Positions 19,582 through 28,464 of a stretch of DNA of 64,000 nucleotides are shown here, piece after piece. The position numbers and the translations under genes were made by a program. The notes below the pieces were generated by a model that had not been told where the DNA came from, did no database searches, and saw only the letters and a list, made by a program, of their open reading frames with translations. The DNA is from Marinobacter salinexigens (GTDB lineage Bacteria; Pseudomonadota; Gammaproteobacteria; Pseudomonadales; Oleiphilaceae): positions 62,001 to 126,000 of the forward strand of contig NZ_VTUU01000005.1 in assembly GCF_008370345.1 (NCBI RefSeq), given 5' to 3'. How positions within the stretch are numbered: position 1 is the first letter of the stretch; every line of letters begins with the position of its first letter.

Positions 19582-21486
19582 ATGAATCGCCTCTCTTGCT
19601 CTCTCTCCGTTACTGCCCTGATGCTCACACTTGTGGGATGTGGGGAAGAATCCGATGTGCTGCCGGTCGATGGCCGGGATTTTGATGGTGTTGATTACAG
19701 CCAGTCCGCGCCGTACACCGGCAAAGTGATTGATGGTTACCTTCGTGATGCCCGGGTTTGGCTGGATCTGGACGGCGACAGCCAGTACACGCCCGGGCCC
19801 CTCTCCGTTGAGCTGGCAAATGGCAACCAGGTTATCCTCGAAGCGGGGGAGCCCACTACCATGAGTGGCGCCGGCGGTGTCTTTTCTCTGGATGTTTCCG
19901 GGATGACGGTGGATCCGACCGTGGGTCCTGATCTGGACCCACGGGATTACCCGCTGTACGCACTGGCCATCCCGGGGCTGACTCAGGAAGAAACGGTCGA
20001 CGGCGAACAGCTGGTGAGCGATGCGTTTCTGATGTCCGCCTCTCCGGGCGTGCGTAACATTACTCCGCTGACCACCCTGGCGAGGTACCGGGCCCTGGCT
20101 GGACTGTTTGTGCAAGATGCAAACGAGGGGGAAGGGCTGAACCTGCTTCGGGACTATATTCTTGCCCGTGAAGATCGAACCCATGCCTACGCCCGTGCGC
20201 TGGCGCGTTTTATGGCGAGCCAGATTCCCGAAGCCTATCGTAACCTGCTGACGATGCCCGGGGCGGACGGTACAGAGCGATACCTGAGCCGGGAGGCAGC
20301 CTTTCTCCTAGGAATATCAGTGGTTCAGCATGCCGATGACATTTTTGCGCTGGTCGACGATACGGTCAGTGGCGTCTATGCCGGTGATTACGGCCAGTTG
20401 GAGGTCGACACTCTGGAGCTTCCTCAGGTGTCGCTGGAACTGACCGACCCGCTCCTGTTGACGACCGTGGATGTCTACGCCGAATCCGAACGCACCGGTA
20501 CTTTACCGGCCAACCGTTCCGACCTGGCGATCTCTGCCCGTTTGACGCTCGATTATCGTGAAGATGGCCGCCTGATGTCAGTGTCTGCCGACGGTTGTCT
20601 CTCGCCCTCAATGCCGGAGCTGGCGAGACTGATTGGCGTTGGCGGTTATATGGCAAAGCTGGATACTCAGTGGTTGCCCTCCGCTGCGCTCTCGGTTCAG
20701 AGCCGTATCAATTATGAGCAGGCGGGCATCGATGAGCGTCTCATTTTCGACTGGGATAACCAGCGAATCTATTTTGAAACCGCCACCACCTGCCATGAAC
20801 ACGAAAGCATTTATGCAGGCTCCACAGAGTTGGGCGGAAACCCCGAAGTGACGTACAGCTGGCAGAGGCAGGATGGGATGCTTGCGGAACTGGTGGCTGA
20901 CATTCCACAGCCTGATGACTCTGTTTTGCAGCGTTCCCTGATACCTGACTTTGCCCACACCAGTAACGCCTTTCCCGGATACCGGCTTTGGGAAACAGGG
21001 GCCGAACAGGCGTCCCTGATATTTTCTGATGAGGCGGCAGCTTGCACCTTGGAACCCGAGGCTGTAGGCATGGACCTTGTCGTCAGTGCCCGTCAGGCTT
21101 ACCAGTTTTCCGGGTATGACCCTCAGCCGTTGACGTTCCAGGGGCTGGCTCTTGAAATGGACCAGCGCACATTTGCTTATCCCAATGAGGGCGATGCTTT
21201 GGAGGTCAGCCGGATATTGCGATACGGCTTCCTGGACCCGGCGATGTCAGGACTTGCGAACGTTGATACAGATCTCGGGTTTGAGTGGGCGCTGTACTAC
21301 CCGGCAGTGGGGGATGCTGGATTTATGCCGGACAATCCTTCGTTGATCCGTGAAGCCTATCTGAAAAAGTATTCCGGGGTGCGAATCTGTGGCAGGGAGT
21401 TTGAAGATGTGCCTTCGGCTGCTTTTGCCCGTGTGGTGTATGAGTACAAGGCGTTGTCGGATTATCTGGTCGGGTTGCTGGAGTGA
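19582..21486 (+). CDS. Large lipoprotein of unknown function
   Basis: This 634-residue protein starts with a lipoprotein signal (lipobox LVGC at about residues 17-20), so it is probably outer-membrane or periplasmic. A segment after the signal, VIDGYLRDARVWLDLDGDSQ, resembles the carboxypeptidase-regulatory-like or EF-hand-like beta repeats found in surface proteins. ITPLTTLARYRAL near residue 155 is also common in such exported proteins. The rest shows no motif I recognise. It has its own intergenic spaces on both sides, so it is likely a single transcription unit. No function is assigned. Confidence 0.8.
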   Translation: MNRLSCSLSVTALMLTLVGCGEESDVLPVDGRDFDGVDYSQSAPYTGKVIDGYLRDARVWLDLDGDSQYTPGPLSVELANGNQVILEAGEPTTMSGAGGVFSLDVSGMTVDPTVGPDLDPRDYPLYALAIPGLTQEETVDGEQLVSDAFLMSASPGVRNITPLTTLARYRALAGLFVQDANEGEGLNLLRDYILAREDRTHAYARALARFMASQIPEAYRNLLTMPGADGTERYLSREAAFLLGISVVQHADDIFALVDDTVSGVYAGDYGQLEVDTLELPQVSLELTDPLLLTTVDVYAESERTGTLPANRSDLAISARLTLDYREDGRLMSVSADGCLSPSMPELARLIGVGGYMAKLDTQWLPSAALSVQSRINYEQAGIDERLIFDWDNQRIYFETATTCHEHESIYAGSTELGGNPEVTYSWQRQDGMLAELVADIPQPDDSVLQRSLIPDFAHTSNAFPGYRLWETGAEQASLIFSDEAAACTLEPEAVGMDLVVSARQAYQFSGYDPQPLTFQGLALEMDQRTFAYPNEGDALEVSRILRYGFLDPAMSGLANVDTDLGFEWALYYPAVGDAGFMPDNPSLIREAYLKKYSGVRICGREFEDVPSAAFARVVYEYKALSDYLVGLLE

Positions 21487-21523
21487 GGGGGAACTCGAAG
21501 GTCCACCAAGCCAAATACAGACC

Positions 21524-22507
21524 CTAGCGGGAAATCAAGTGGTACAGTTCAATCGCATCTTCTTTTGAGCGCACAATGTATCTGCCGGGTTCCGGGTCTT
21601 TCCATTCTGCGCAACTCACCACCTGGCAACTGCTTCTGTCCAGAGTTTCATTGACACACTCCCTTTTTGGGGCGCGGTTGCGGGGGTAGTCCCAGGAAGC
21701 TTTATAGGCAGGCATTAGTTCCCCACCCAGCCAGATTTTTTCCTGGTTGAACTGGAACCCCCAATTGAAATCACTCCAGCCATTGCAATGTTCGTTTCCC
21801 ACTTTGACATTGTAGTGGTGGCTGTAAATCTGCTGCGTCGACGGGTACCACCAGCCTCTCTCATAGTCATACCCGGTCTTAAAATACTCGGGGTAGGCGG
21901 TCTCCACGACAAATGCTCTAAACTCATACCGGTCGGATTGATTGGCCTGCAAAATGACGGACATTTTTGACACGCCATTACCGGATACCAGATATAGTCC
22001 GTCGGGTGAGGTAATCCTGGCTGGTGTTGTCCGTCTTTCCCTCTCCCGTATCCGGGCTTTGGCCGCGGCCAATTCACGCTCGTTCGCGGCCTTTTGTGCG
22101 CGCTCGAGGAGCTTGCCCAGGGTGTCAAACGATATCGCTTCTTCACAATAATCCGGATACAGCGTTGAGCGCTCTTTGCTCTTTTGTGCATTGAGTGAGC
22201 CACAGGCTGACCAGTGAAGCATTGGGGCAAATTCAGCGCCGCGCTTCGCAGCCAGGTGGGAGTAAAAGGCGGATTTAGTGTAATCCCGACGCAGGCCCTT
22301 GATGTGGTCACCGGAATAGATGACAGCCAGCACTATCAGGGAATTTTTCGTCTCTGCCTTAATCAGAAAATCGATTGAGTTTTGGCGGACTGCTTGGTCA
22401 TACAGCGCCTGTTGTTCTGGATTGAGTATTTCCAGTGTGTCGCCATGCACTGGCATGGCGGGTAGTACCAGAAGACACAGCCATACTAACCCGCCTTTTA
22501 TCGTCAC
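21524..22507 (-). CDS. Exported protein of unknown function
   Basis: This is a 327-residue protein. The GTG at 22507 is chosen because AGGAGG lies 5 bases upstream and the resulting N-terminus (residues 1-23, hydrophobic, ending MPVHGD) is a good signal peptide; the frame itself is open 37 codons further without a ribosome-binding site. The middle has a charged helical stretch (about 150-185, rich in A, E and R, probable coiled coil). It is followed by an all-beta part with several cysteines (CNGW, CVNETLDRSSC, VVSCAEW) that could form disulfides in the periplasm. I do not recognise the family. Confidence 0.75.
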   Translation of the reverse strand: MTIKGGLVWLCLLVLPAMPVHGDTLEILNPEQQALYDQAVRQNSIDFLIKAETKNSLIVLAVIYSGDHIKGLRRDYTKSAFYSHLAAKRGAEFAPMLHWSACGSLNAQKSKERSTLYPDYCEEAISFDTLGKLLERAQKAANERELAAAKARIRERERRTTPARITSPDGLYLVSGNGVSKMSVILQANQSDRYEFRAFVVETAYPEYFKTGYDYERGWWYPSTQQIYSHHYNVKVGNEHCNGWSDFNWGFQFNQEKIWLGGELMPAYKASWDYPRNRAPKRECVNETLDRSSCQVVSCAEWKDPEPGRYIVRSKEDAIELYHLISR

Positions 22508-22610
22508 CTCTGCCTCCTGATTTCTTCTTATGTTGCCTGCCTTCGAAAATTGGCCTGACGGAAAGTATAGGCTGAAGCCCGGTGTAGTTGCCCCCGCAAA
22601 ACCGCTGCAC

Positions 22611-22631
22611 TTAAACAAAAGCGAACATTCG
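22611..22631 (+). repeat. Half copy of the dispersed TTAAACAAAAGCGAACATTCG element
   Basis: This 21-base sequence recurs with at most one or two changes at the right half of the elements at 44559-44604 and 47945-47992. Here the left palindromic arm is missing. It sits between the exported protein gene and the histidine kinase gene, at the left border of the copper island. Confidence 0.6.
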
Positions 22632-22634
22632 ATT

Positions 22635-23969
22635 TTATCTTAATAATTCGATAGAAACGCGTAAACCGCTACAGGACTTAGTCGAAAAGCTGATTTTACC
22701 TTCATAGCGAGTCACTATATCTCGAACGATAGCAAGGCCGAGACCGTGCCCAGGTGTTTGCTCATCTAGCCGCAGACCCCTTTGGCCCAAACTGGCTAAA
22801 TCCTTGTGATTAACCCCTGGGCCATCATCAGCAACAACTATTCGCTTGAAGCCGCTGCCTTGTTCCACAGAGAGCTCTACGCATCTCGAAGACCATTTGC
22901 CAGCATTGTCGAGTAAGTTGCCCAATACTTCATTTAGATCATGTTCTTCTATCGGCCATCGGGTGTCTTCAGGTAGAGAACTCGATAGTTCAAACGACTT
23001 TTCCGGATATAAACGACCGAGCATCCACAAAAGATCCCGTGCCTGTTTTATGGGGTAGGCGCTTTTTCCAATCTGGGGCCCTGCAAAACGGCTTCGACGC
23101 ATTTCAGCTTCTAATTGCCTGTCGATATCGCTTAGTCGCTCCACCATCTGGCGCCTTAGATTGGTGTCGAGAGGACGTGTGTCGTCTTCCAGTATCTGCC
23201 GGACGGCTGCGATGGGGGTTTTGACGCTATGAGACAGGTTTGCGAGAGCGTCCCTGGAGCGCTCCAGTCGCTGATCTAAGGAGTCCAGCAACTGATTTAG
23301 TTGAAGAACCAGCGGGTGGAACTCCTCTGGCGACTGAACGTTGATTCGGGAGATCTCTCCGTCCTGGAGTCTTTTTAATGCGGCTTTGAGTGTGACAACC
23401 GGTCGCATGGACATCGTGATACCGAACCAGAGCACGGCGACCAAGAGCATAATCAACAGAACTGATACTACGGCGGTCCAGGCATGAAGTGCAGCTTGGC
23501 TGCGTTTCAGCGCACCCAGATCTTCAGAAACGATTACGACGATGGGTGTTTCGCCGACCTGAAAAGACTTTCGGTAGGCGAGGATGTTTGAGGGAGTATC
23601 AGTGCTCTCGGCATCTTCTACGCGAACGGTTCCGTCACCTTCGTTCTCAATCAGAGGCGTCAACAAGGGCGCCCAAGCATCGGGTGAAATGATGGTCTGT
23701 TCGGGTGTATGTATGGCGAAGGCATGATGGAAAACATCCTGGAAATAATCGCCCGTCTGGAGAGTGTCCACTTGACCATTCGCCTCGCGAACCTGGTGTT
23801 CGAGGAAAGCGACTTCATCTTTCAGTCGGCTTTCAACGAACTCCCGGGACATTCGGTCGAGTAGCAAACCATGGACCAACCACGCTATCCCCATTAGACC
23901 AATTCCGGCGGGCAGTAACAGCGCAAGCAAGGTTCCTTTTACGGACGCAGGCTTTTTAAGGAATCGCAT
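22635..23969 (-). CDS. Sensor histidine kinase, PhoQ/CusS-like
   Basis: This is a 444-residue inner-membrane kinase. Helix 1 (about 14-36), a periplasmic sensor of about 130 residues, helix 2 (about 165-187) and HAMP are followed by the dimerisation domain with phospho-histidine in LANLSHSVKTPIAAV (near residue 250). The ATP-binding domain has the N-box NEVLGNLLDNAGKWS, the DDGPGV G1 box and GHGLGLAIV. The HSxKTP form of the H-box is that of the PhoQ group. It overlaps the response-regulator gene by 14 bases. A paralogue lies at 58883-60208. The copper context suggests metal sensing, which is inference. Confidence 0.93.
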   Translation of the reverse strand: MRFLKKPASVKGTLLALLLPAGIGLMGIAWLVHGLLLDRMSREFVESRLKDEVAFLEHQVREANGQVDTLQTGDYFQDVFHHAFAIHTPEQTIISPDAWAPLLTPLIENEGDGTVRVEDAESTDTPSNILAYRKSFQVGETPIVVIVSEDLGALKRSQAALHAWTAVVSVLLIMLLVAVLWFGITMSMRPVVTLKAALKRLQDGEISRINVQSPEEFHPLVLQLNQLLDSLDQRLERSRDALANLSHSVKTPIAAVRQILEDDTRPLDTNLRRQMVERLSDIDRQLEAEMRRSRFAGPQIGKSAYPIKQARDLLWMLGRLYPEKSFELSSSLPEDTRWPIEEHDLNEVLGNLLDNAGKWSSRCVELSVEQGSGFKRIVVADDGPGVNHKDLASLGQRGLRLDEQTPGHGLGLAIVRDIVTRYEGKISFSTKSCSGLRVSIELLR

Positions 23970-24621
23970 TAAAAATGTACCCCTGGCCGCGTCGTGTTGA
24001 GATGGTTTCGCTGCCCACTAGCTTCCTTAACCTCCGAATATACGCCTCAATGACGTTTTCGCTCGGGCTATCATTCAAGTTGTAAAGCTGTTCCATTAGT
24101 TGTTCTTTGGAAAAGACGTGGCCAGGGCGGCTCATCAAACAACGTAGCAGCCGGAATTCGGTGCCGGTAAGTGTATGTTCCACGCCGTCGTCCATCTTGA
24201 GACTCTGGCGGTTTTCGTCCAGTTCAAAGCGGCCGGCTTTAACCTGAGCATGGACCCTTCCTTCACTTCGACGCACGAGTGCGTTGAGGCGTGCGATTAG
24301 CTCTTCTGTCTGAAAAGGTTTTGCCAGGTAATCGTCTGCCCCGGCTTTTAAGCCGTTAACCTTATCCTGCCAATCGCCTCTCGCGGTCAGAATCAAGACC
24401 GGACAGCTGACGTGATTCGTTCGCCACTTTCTCAATACGTCCAGCCCGTTGCCATCAGGTAGACCCAGGTCCAGAACAACAGCACGGTAATCCTCTTGCT
24501 CACCCAGAACGACGGCTTCTCGGGCACTGGGAGTTGTATCAACGCTGAAACCTGCTTTTCCCAACTGCCTGACCAGACCCTCAGCAAGCAAGCGGTCATC
24601 TTCGACGAGCAGTAAACGCAT
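23956..24621 (-). CDS. Response regulator, OmpR family, PhoP-like
   Basis: This 221-residue regulator has a receiver with acidic pocket E7, D8, D9, phospho-acceptor D51 (VVLDLGLPDGNG), the conserved threonine of ILTARGD and lysine of GADDYLAKPF. A winged-helix output domain (about 130-220) with LTGTEFRLLRCLMSRPG and VIEAYIRRLRKLVG follows. The DLGLPD form and output domain place it near PhoP/PmrA/QseB, which bind tandem 6-bp half sites with 11-bp periodicity. The island carries exactly such repeats (TTCAG-N6-TTCAG), two of them in the space between this gene and the cupredoxin gene, so it is the likely master regulator. Confidence 0.94.
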   Translation of the reverse strand: MRLLLVEDDRLLAEGLVRQLGKAGFSVDTTPSAREAVVLGEQEDYRAVVLDLGLPDGNGLDVLRKWRTNHVSCPVLILTARGDWQDKVNGLKAGADDYLAKPFQTEELIARLNALVRRSEGRVHAQVKAGRFELDENRQSLKMDDGVEHTLTGTEFRLLRCLMSRPGHVFSKEQLMEQLYNLNDSPSENVIEAYIRRLRKLVGSETISTRRGQGYIFNAIP

Positions 24622-24671
24622 GAGTTTTTCCTTCTATGTATGGTCCGCGGTCGAAAGTGTGACTGATTAAC

Positions 24672-24687
24672 CTGAATTCAGCCTGAA
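24672..24687 (-). promoter_or_regulatory. TTCAG-N6-TTCAG box upstream of the response-regulator operon
   Basis: Read on the minus strand, two exact TTCAG half sites 11 bp apart point toward the response-regulator gene, suggesting autoregulation. Together with the box at 24707 they form a 12-bp perfect inverted repeat (24668-24679 and 24715-24726). Confidence 0.6.
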
Positions 24688-24706
24688 CGGAAAATAGTTC
24701 GAGTTT

Positions 24707-24722
24707 TTCAGAAAGAATTCAG
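24707..24722 (+). promoter_or_regulatory. TTCAG-N6-TTCAG box upstream of cupredoxin-copAB
   Basis: Two exact TTCAG half sites 11 bp apart point toward the cupredoxin gene, whose start is about 100 bases downstream. No convincing -10 is seen 10 bases past the box (nearest TAACAA at 24738). Confidence 0.6.
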
Positions 24723-24820
24723 GTTAGTGAGAGAAGGTAACAACCGATTCTGGACATTGCTCAAGATTGGGGCTCAATCCGGCAGTGTTTTTCGAGCAAT
24801 ATTTTACAGAGGATAAAAAG

Positions 24821-25354
24821 ATGAATGCATCAAAACTATTCGTAGCGGGTATGGCGCTTTCAATGTCGGCAACAGCGTTTGCGGCTGGCGCCCATGATGG
24901 TGGCCACGGGCACGGCGCTACAAGCGGTGAACCTGGCAAAGCGTCGGAGGCCAGCCGAACCATAACTGTCGAGATGTACGACAACTACTACGAACCCGAA
25001 GAAATCAGTGTAAAGCCGGGTGAAACCGTTCGCTTCGTGGTGGAGAACAAGGGAAACCTCGTCCATGAGTTCAGTGTTGGCACTCCCGACATGCACGAAG
25101 CTCATCAAGAGGAAATGATGATGATGGTTGAGCATGGCGTCATCCAGGGCGGCAAGCTGAACCACGACATGATGAATATGGATATGGGGAATGGCCATTC
25201 CATGAAGCATGACGACCCGAACAGCGTGTTGCTGGAACCGGGCCAAAGTAAAGAAGTGGTATGGAAGTTCTCTGATAAAGGCAATATCGAATTTGCCTGC
25301 AACGTGCCGGGCCACTATCAGGCCGGGATGTACGGTGAGGTCAATTTCGAGTAA
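24821..25354 (+). CDS. Periplasmic cupredoxin (type 1 copper protein)
   Basis: This 177-residue protein has a clear signal peptide (residues 1-21, ending AFAAG) followed by a His/Gly-rich linker. The cupredoxin fold (about 45-177) has an N-terminal ligand histidine in LVHEFSVG and the C-terminal ligand loop FACNVPGHYQAGMYG supplying Cys, His and Met. An insertion of about 40 residues rich in Met and His (positions about 90-130) lies between the ligand strands and could bind additional Cu(I). It heads the copA-copB group 84 bases upstream of copA and is preceded by a regulatory box. AGAGG lies at good spacing before the ATG. Confidence 0.92.
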   Translation: MNASKLFVAGMALSMSATAFAAGAHDGGHGHGATSGEPGKASEASRTITVEMYDNYYEPEEISVKPGETVRFVVENKGNLVHEFSVGTPDMHEAHQEEMMMMVEHGVIQGGKLNHDMMNMDMGNGHSMKHDDPNSVLLEPGQSKEVVWKFSDKGNIEFACNVPGHYQAGMYGEVNFE

Positions 25355-25438
25355 CTCGCTTAACTGAGGTCCGCGAGCGCGGGGCTGAGACACGTTTCTC
25401 GGCCCGGCTTCAATGACGTGTAGTTCGGAGCAACACAG

Positions 25439-27196
25439 ATGAAACCACGCTTTTTGACAGGGCTTTTGAGCCTGCTGATGCCAGCCATGGTTCTGGCCGG
25501 TGAGTACGACCTTACGGTCGACCGGGTAAAAATTGATACCGGTGATTTCGTCAAGGAGGGCATTGGTTACAACGGGGCATCCCCCGGACCCGTGATGCGC
25601 TTCAAGGAAGGCGAAACGGTTCGGATCAATGTCACTAACAACCTGGATGAGATGACGTCCATTCACTGGCACGGTCTGATCCTGCCTTTCAATCAGGACG
25701 GTGTGCCAGGTATCAGTTTCCCTGGCATCAAGCCGGGTGAAACGTTCACCTATGAATTCCCTATCCAGCAGGCGGGCACTTATTGGTTTCACAGCCACTC
25801 TGGTTTCCAGGAGCCGGACGGCGCTTACGGAGCCATCGTTATCGAACCCGAGGGGCGTGAGCCGTTCCGGTACGATCGCGAATACGTGGTTCAGCTGACC
25901 GACAAACACCCGCACTCCGGCGACCGCATCATGCGGAACCTGAAGATGATGCCGGACTATTACAACCGCGAGCAACAGACCGTGGGCGAGTTCTTCTCGG
26001 ACGTGTCCGAAAATGGCCTGATGAACACCGTCCGAGACCGCATGGCCTGGGGCGATATGCGCATGATGAAAGCGGACGTTGAGGATGTGCACGGCTTTAC
26101 GGGCCTGATCAACGGTAAGGGGCCGGACCAGAACTGGACTGGGCTTTTTGAGCCGGGCGAACGCATCCGGCTGCGATTCATCAACTCTTCGGCCATGACC
26201 TACTTTGATATCCGGATTCCTGGTCTGGATATGACCGTCGTTCAGGCCGATGGCAACAACGTTCAGCCCGTTAGTGTCGATGAATTCCGGATTGGTGTAG
26301 CGGAAACCTACGACGTGATCGTACGTCCGAAGGATGAGCAGGCGTACACCATCTTCGCCGAATCCATGGGACGTTCCGGATACGCCAGGGCAACACTGGC
26401 CCCTGAAAAGGGTATGGAAGCGGCCGTGCCGCAACTGCGTGAACCTGCCCGCCTGACAATGGCTGATATGGGCGGCATGCCCGGTATGGACCATGGCAGC
26501 ATGGCGGGGATGGATCATGGAGGCATGGATATGGGCAGCTCAGAAGATATGTCCGGGATGGATCACTCCTCAATGGAGGGAATGGACCACTCCAACATGG
26601 ACAGCATGGATCATTCCAATATGGAAGGTATGGACCATGGTTCCATGACGATGGGAAAAGAAGATAAAAGCGATCCTTTCTATGCCAAGGGCAGTGGCCT
26701 CATGCCCAAAGCTGCTAATGGCGGTAAATTTCTGTCTTACGCCGACCTGAAGGCTCAGGATCCGTTGTATGAAGACCGCGAACCGACCCGGGAAATCGAG
26801 CTTCGCCTGACCGGCAATATGGAGCGTTACACCTGGAGCATTAATGGCGTCAAGTATGAAGACGCCGATCCGATTCGTCTGAAATACGGTGAGCGGGTCC
26901 GCTTCAAGTTTGTGAATGAAACCATGATGACACACCCCATGCACCTGCACGGCATGTGGTCGATTCTGGACGTTGGCGCCGGCCAGTGGAACCCGATCAA
27001 ACATACAATCAACGTGAACCCGGGTACCACGGTGTACATGGAAACGGAGGTCGATGAACCGGGCCAGTGGGCATTCCACTGCCATCTGTCCTATCACGCG
27101 GCCGCTGGTATGTTCCGTAAGGTGATTGTCGAAGGTGGCCCGGATTCAACCCAGGCGAAAACAGACGCGATTGCTGAAGATGGAGGTGAGGTATGA
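25439..27196 (+). CDS. copA: CopA-family multicopper oxidase
   Basis: This 585-residue periplasmic oxidase is related to PcoA/CopA, which oxidises Cu(I) and sequesters copper. Type 2/3 copper motifs HWHGL and HSHSG near the N-terminus and HPMHLHG and HCHLSYHAAAGM at the C-terminus are complete. Between domains lies a Met-rich stretch of MDHxxM repeats (about residues 345-405), typical for copper loading. Unlike most CopA proteins it has no twin-arginine motif: the N-terminus MKPRFLTGLLSLL is a plain Sec-type signal. It overlaps copB by 4 bases (ATGA). Confidence 0.95.
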   Translation: MKPRFLTGLLSLLMPAMVLAGEYDLTVDRVKIDTGDFVKEGIGYNGASPGPVMRFKEGETVRINVTNNLDEMTSIHWHGLILPFNQDGVPGISFPGIKPGETFTYEFPIQQAGTYWFHSHSGFQEPDGAYGAIVIEPEGREPFRYDREYVVQLTDKHPHSGDRIMRNLKMMPDYYNREQQTVGEFFSDVSENGLMNTVRDRMAWGDMRMMKADVEDVHGFTGLINGKGPDQNWTGLFEPGERIRLRFINSSAMTYFDIRIPGLDMTVVQADGNNVQPVSVDEFRIGVAETYDVIVRPKDEQAYTIFAESMGRSGYARATLAPEKGMEAAVPQLREPARLTMADMGGMPGMDHGSMAGMDHGGMDMGSSEDMSGMDHSSMEGMDHSNMDSMDHSNMEGMDHGSMTMGKEDKSDPFYAKGSGLMPKAANGGKFLSYADLKAQDPLYEDREPTREIELRLTGNMERYTWSINGVKYEDADPIRLKYGERVRFKFVNETMMTHPMHLHGMWSILDVGAGQWNPIKHTINVNPGTTVYMETEVDEPGQWAFHCHLSYHAAAGMFRKVIVEGGPDSTQAKTDAIAEDGGEV

Positions 27197-27942
27197 GCTG
27201 TATTCGATCACTTGTCGCAGTCAGTCTTATTGCCTCTGTTGGCTTCTCAACGGCGGTGACAGCTCAGGAAATGATTTCTGACACTACCGCTCGTAAACAG
27301 CCGCTCACAACCTGGGGGGTTCAGTTCGAGGAGTTTGAATACCGCTACAGCGACGATGATGAGGAACTGGGCGTCTGGAATGCGGATGCCTTTTATGGCA
27401 CCGACGATTTTAAAGTCCGGCTGCTCACAACCGGTGAATACGAGATAGAAGAACAGGCCTACGAAACACTGGAAAATCAGTTGGTCGGCCAGATCCCCAT
27501 CTCTAAATTCTTCGATGCCAAAGCGGGTGTTCGCTTTGACACCCCTGAAGGACCGGATCGAACTTACGCCGTACTGGGTGTCGCTGGGCTTGCACCCCAA
27601 TGGTTTGAGGTTGATGCCAACCTGTATGTGAGCGATGAAGGTGAGACGTCCGCTGAGCTGGACGCAGAGTATGAATTATTGCTCACCAATTATTGGATCC
27701 TCGCGGCGACACTGGACGCAACGGTGGCCTTCAGTGAGGATCGTGAAATTGGTGTTGGCAAAGGTCTGGTGTCCACCGAAGCAGGGCTGCGTCTGCGTTA
27801 TGACTTGGTTGATCGCGCCTTTTCGCCCTATGTCGGTGTGGTGCATGAACAAAAATACGGTGATACCGCGGATTTCGCTGAAACCGGCGGCGGAAGCACA
27901 GAAGACTGGTTTGCCGTGATCGGCGCTCGAATTGCATTCTGA
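27193..27942 (+). CDS. copB: CopB-type outer-membrane copper resistance protein
   Basis: This 249-residue protein has a signal peptide (about 1-24) and a beta-rich body ending in phenylalanine (IGARIAF), as outer-membrane barrels do. Sequence features of the CopB family are present: WGVQFEEFEYRYSD near the N-terminus, repeated acidic aromatic strands, RFDTPEGPDRTYAVLGVAGLAPQWFEVDA and SPYVGVVHEQKYG. It lacks the long Met/His-rich N-terminal domain of classical CopB, so it is a short form. It is translationally coupled to copA by an ATGA overlap. Confidence 0.93.
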   Translation: MSCIRSLVAVSLIASVGFSTAVTAQEMISDTTARKQPLTTWGVQFEEFEYRYSDDDEELGVWNADAFYGTDDFKVRLLTTGEYEIEEQAYETLENQLVGQIPISKFFDAKAGVRFDTPEGPDRTYAVLGVAGLAPQWFEVDANLYVSDEGETSAELDAEYELLLTNYWILAATLDATVAFSEDREIGVGKGLVSTEAGLRLRYDLVDRAFSPYVGVVHEQKYGDTADFAETGGGSTEDWFAVIGARIAF

Positions 27943-27953
27943 CGTTGATGTTG

Positions 27954-27983
27954 AAGGGCCATTGGGAAACTGATGGCCTTTTT
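27954..27983 (+). terminator. Intrinsic terminator after copB
   Basis: A GGCCAT/ATGGCC stem with a 10-base loop is followed by five T residues, 12 bases beyond the copB stop. Confidence 0.75.
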
Positions 27984-28031
27984 CGTCTATGATTTGATGT
28001 AACTCAAATCCACCGAAAGCATGTGTCCATT

Positions 28032-28063
28032 TTCAGTCGCAGTTCAGGTTGAAGTGTTTTGAT
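28032..28063 (+). promoter_or_regulatory. TTCAG-N6-TTCAG box and -10 upstream of the ATPase operon
   Basis: Exact half sites at 28032-28036 and 28043-28047 are followed after 10 bases by TTTGAT (28058-28063), a reasonable -10. The start of the first gene lies 37 bases further. Confidence 0.65.
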
Positions 28064-28099
28064 ACAGGGAGAAGTCATCAGGAAGAGAGGTGTCACCCC

Positions 28100-28453
28100 A
28101 TGACCAAAGCACACAAAGCAACCAATCAGGAGCAGTTTTTGTTGCGCCGAAAAATGGCCGTCGAGGGGCTTGGAGAGGATCAGTGGGATGGGCTCATCCA
28201 CGATCTTAATCGCCACCCCTGCGTTGATTTCGCCGAGCGTAAGCCAAATGGCACATTGCAGGTGACGTACGACGGAACCCACTGGTCCGTCGATGAATTA
28301 CTGGAACTGATCAAGGCTTACGGTGGCCAATTGAAAACCGGATGGTGGACCCGGCGCAAATTGGCTTGGTACCGGTTTACCGACGACAACGTCCGGGCAA
28401 ATGCCAAGCATGAGCCGTTCTGCTGTTCCAAGATTCCACCCATGAAAAAATAA
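28100..28453 (+). CDS. Small HMA-like cytosolic protein lacking CxxC
   Basis: This is a 117-residue protein without a signal peptide. Its central segment (HPCVDFAERKPNGTLQVTYD, then SVDELLELIKAYGG) follows the strand-helix-strand pattern of heavy-metal-associated domains, but the CxxC loop is missing. Cysteines occur instead as one in HPC and a CC pair near the C-terminus (PFCCSKIPP). The start at 28100 is preceded by AGAGGTG, and an upstream in-frame start would overlap the predicted promoter. It is the first gene of the unit leading to the copper ATPase. A metal-chaperone role is inference. Confidence 0.7.
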   Translation: MTKAHKATNQEQFLLRRKMAVEGLGEDQWDGLIHDLNRHPCVDFAERKPNGTLQVTYDGTHWSVDELLELIKAYGGQLKTGWWTRRKLAWYRFTDDNVRANAKHEPFCCSKIPPMKK

Positions 28454-28464
28454 CAGGAGGTTGA

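Noticed and set aside
24668..24726. 12-bp inverted repeat as a separate operator for a dimeric repressor
   Set aside because: It is fully explained by the two oppositely oriented TTCAG boxes; arm centres are 47 bp apart, far for one dimer.
24860..26518. 552-codon open frame antisense to the cupredoxin and copA genes
   Set aside because: It mirrors two well-supported genes, has no ribosome-binding site or family features, and its openness follows from the codon bias and His/Met-rich repeats of copA.
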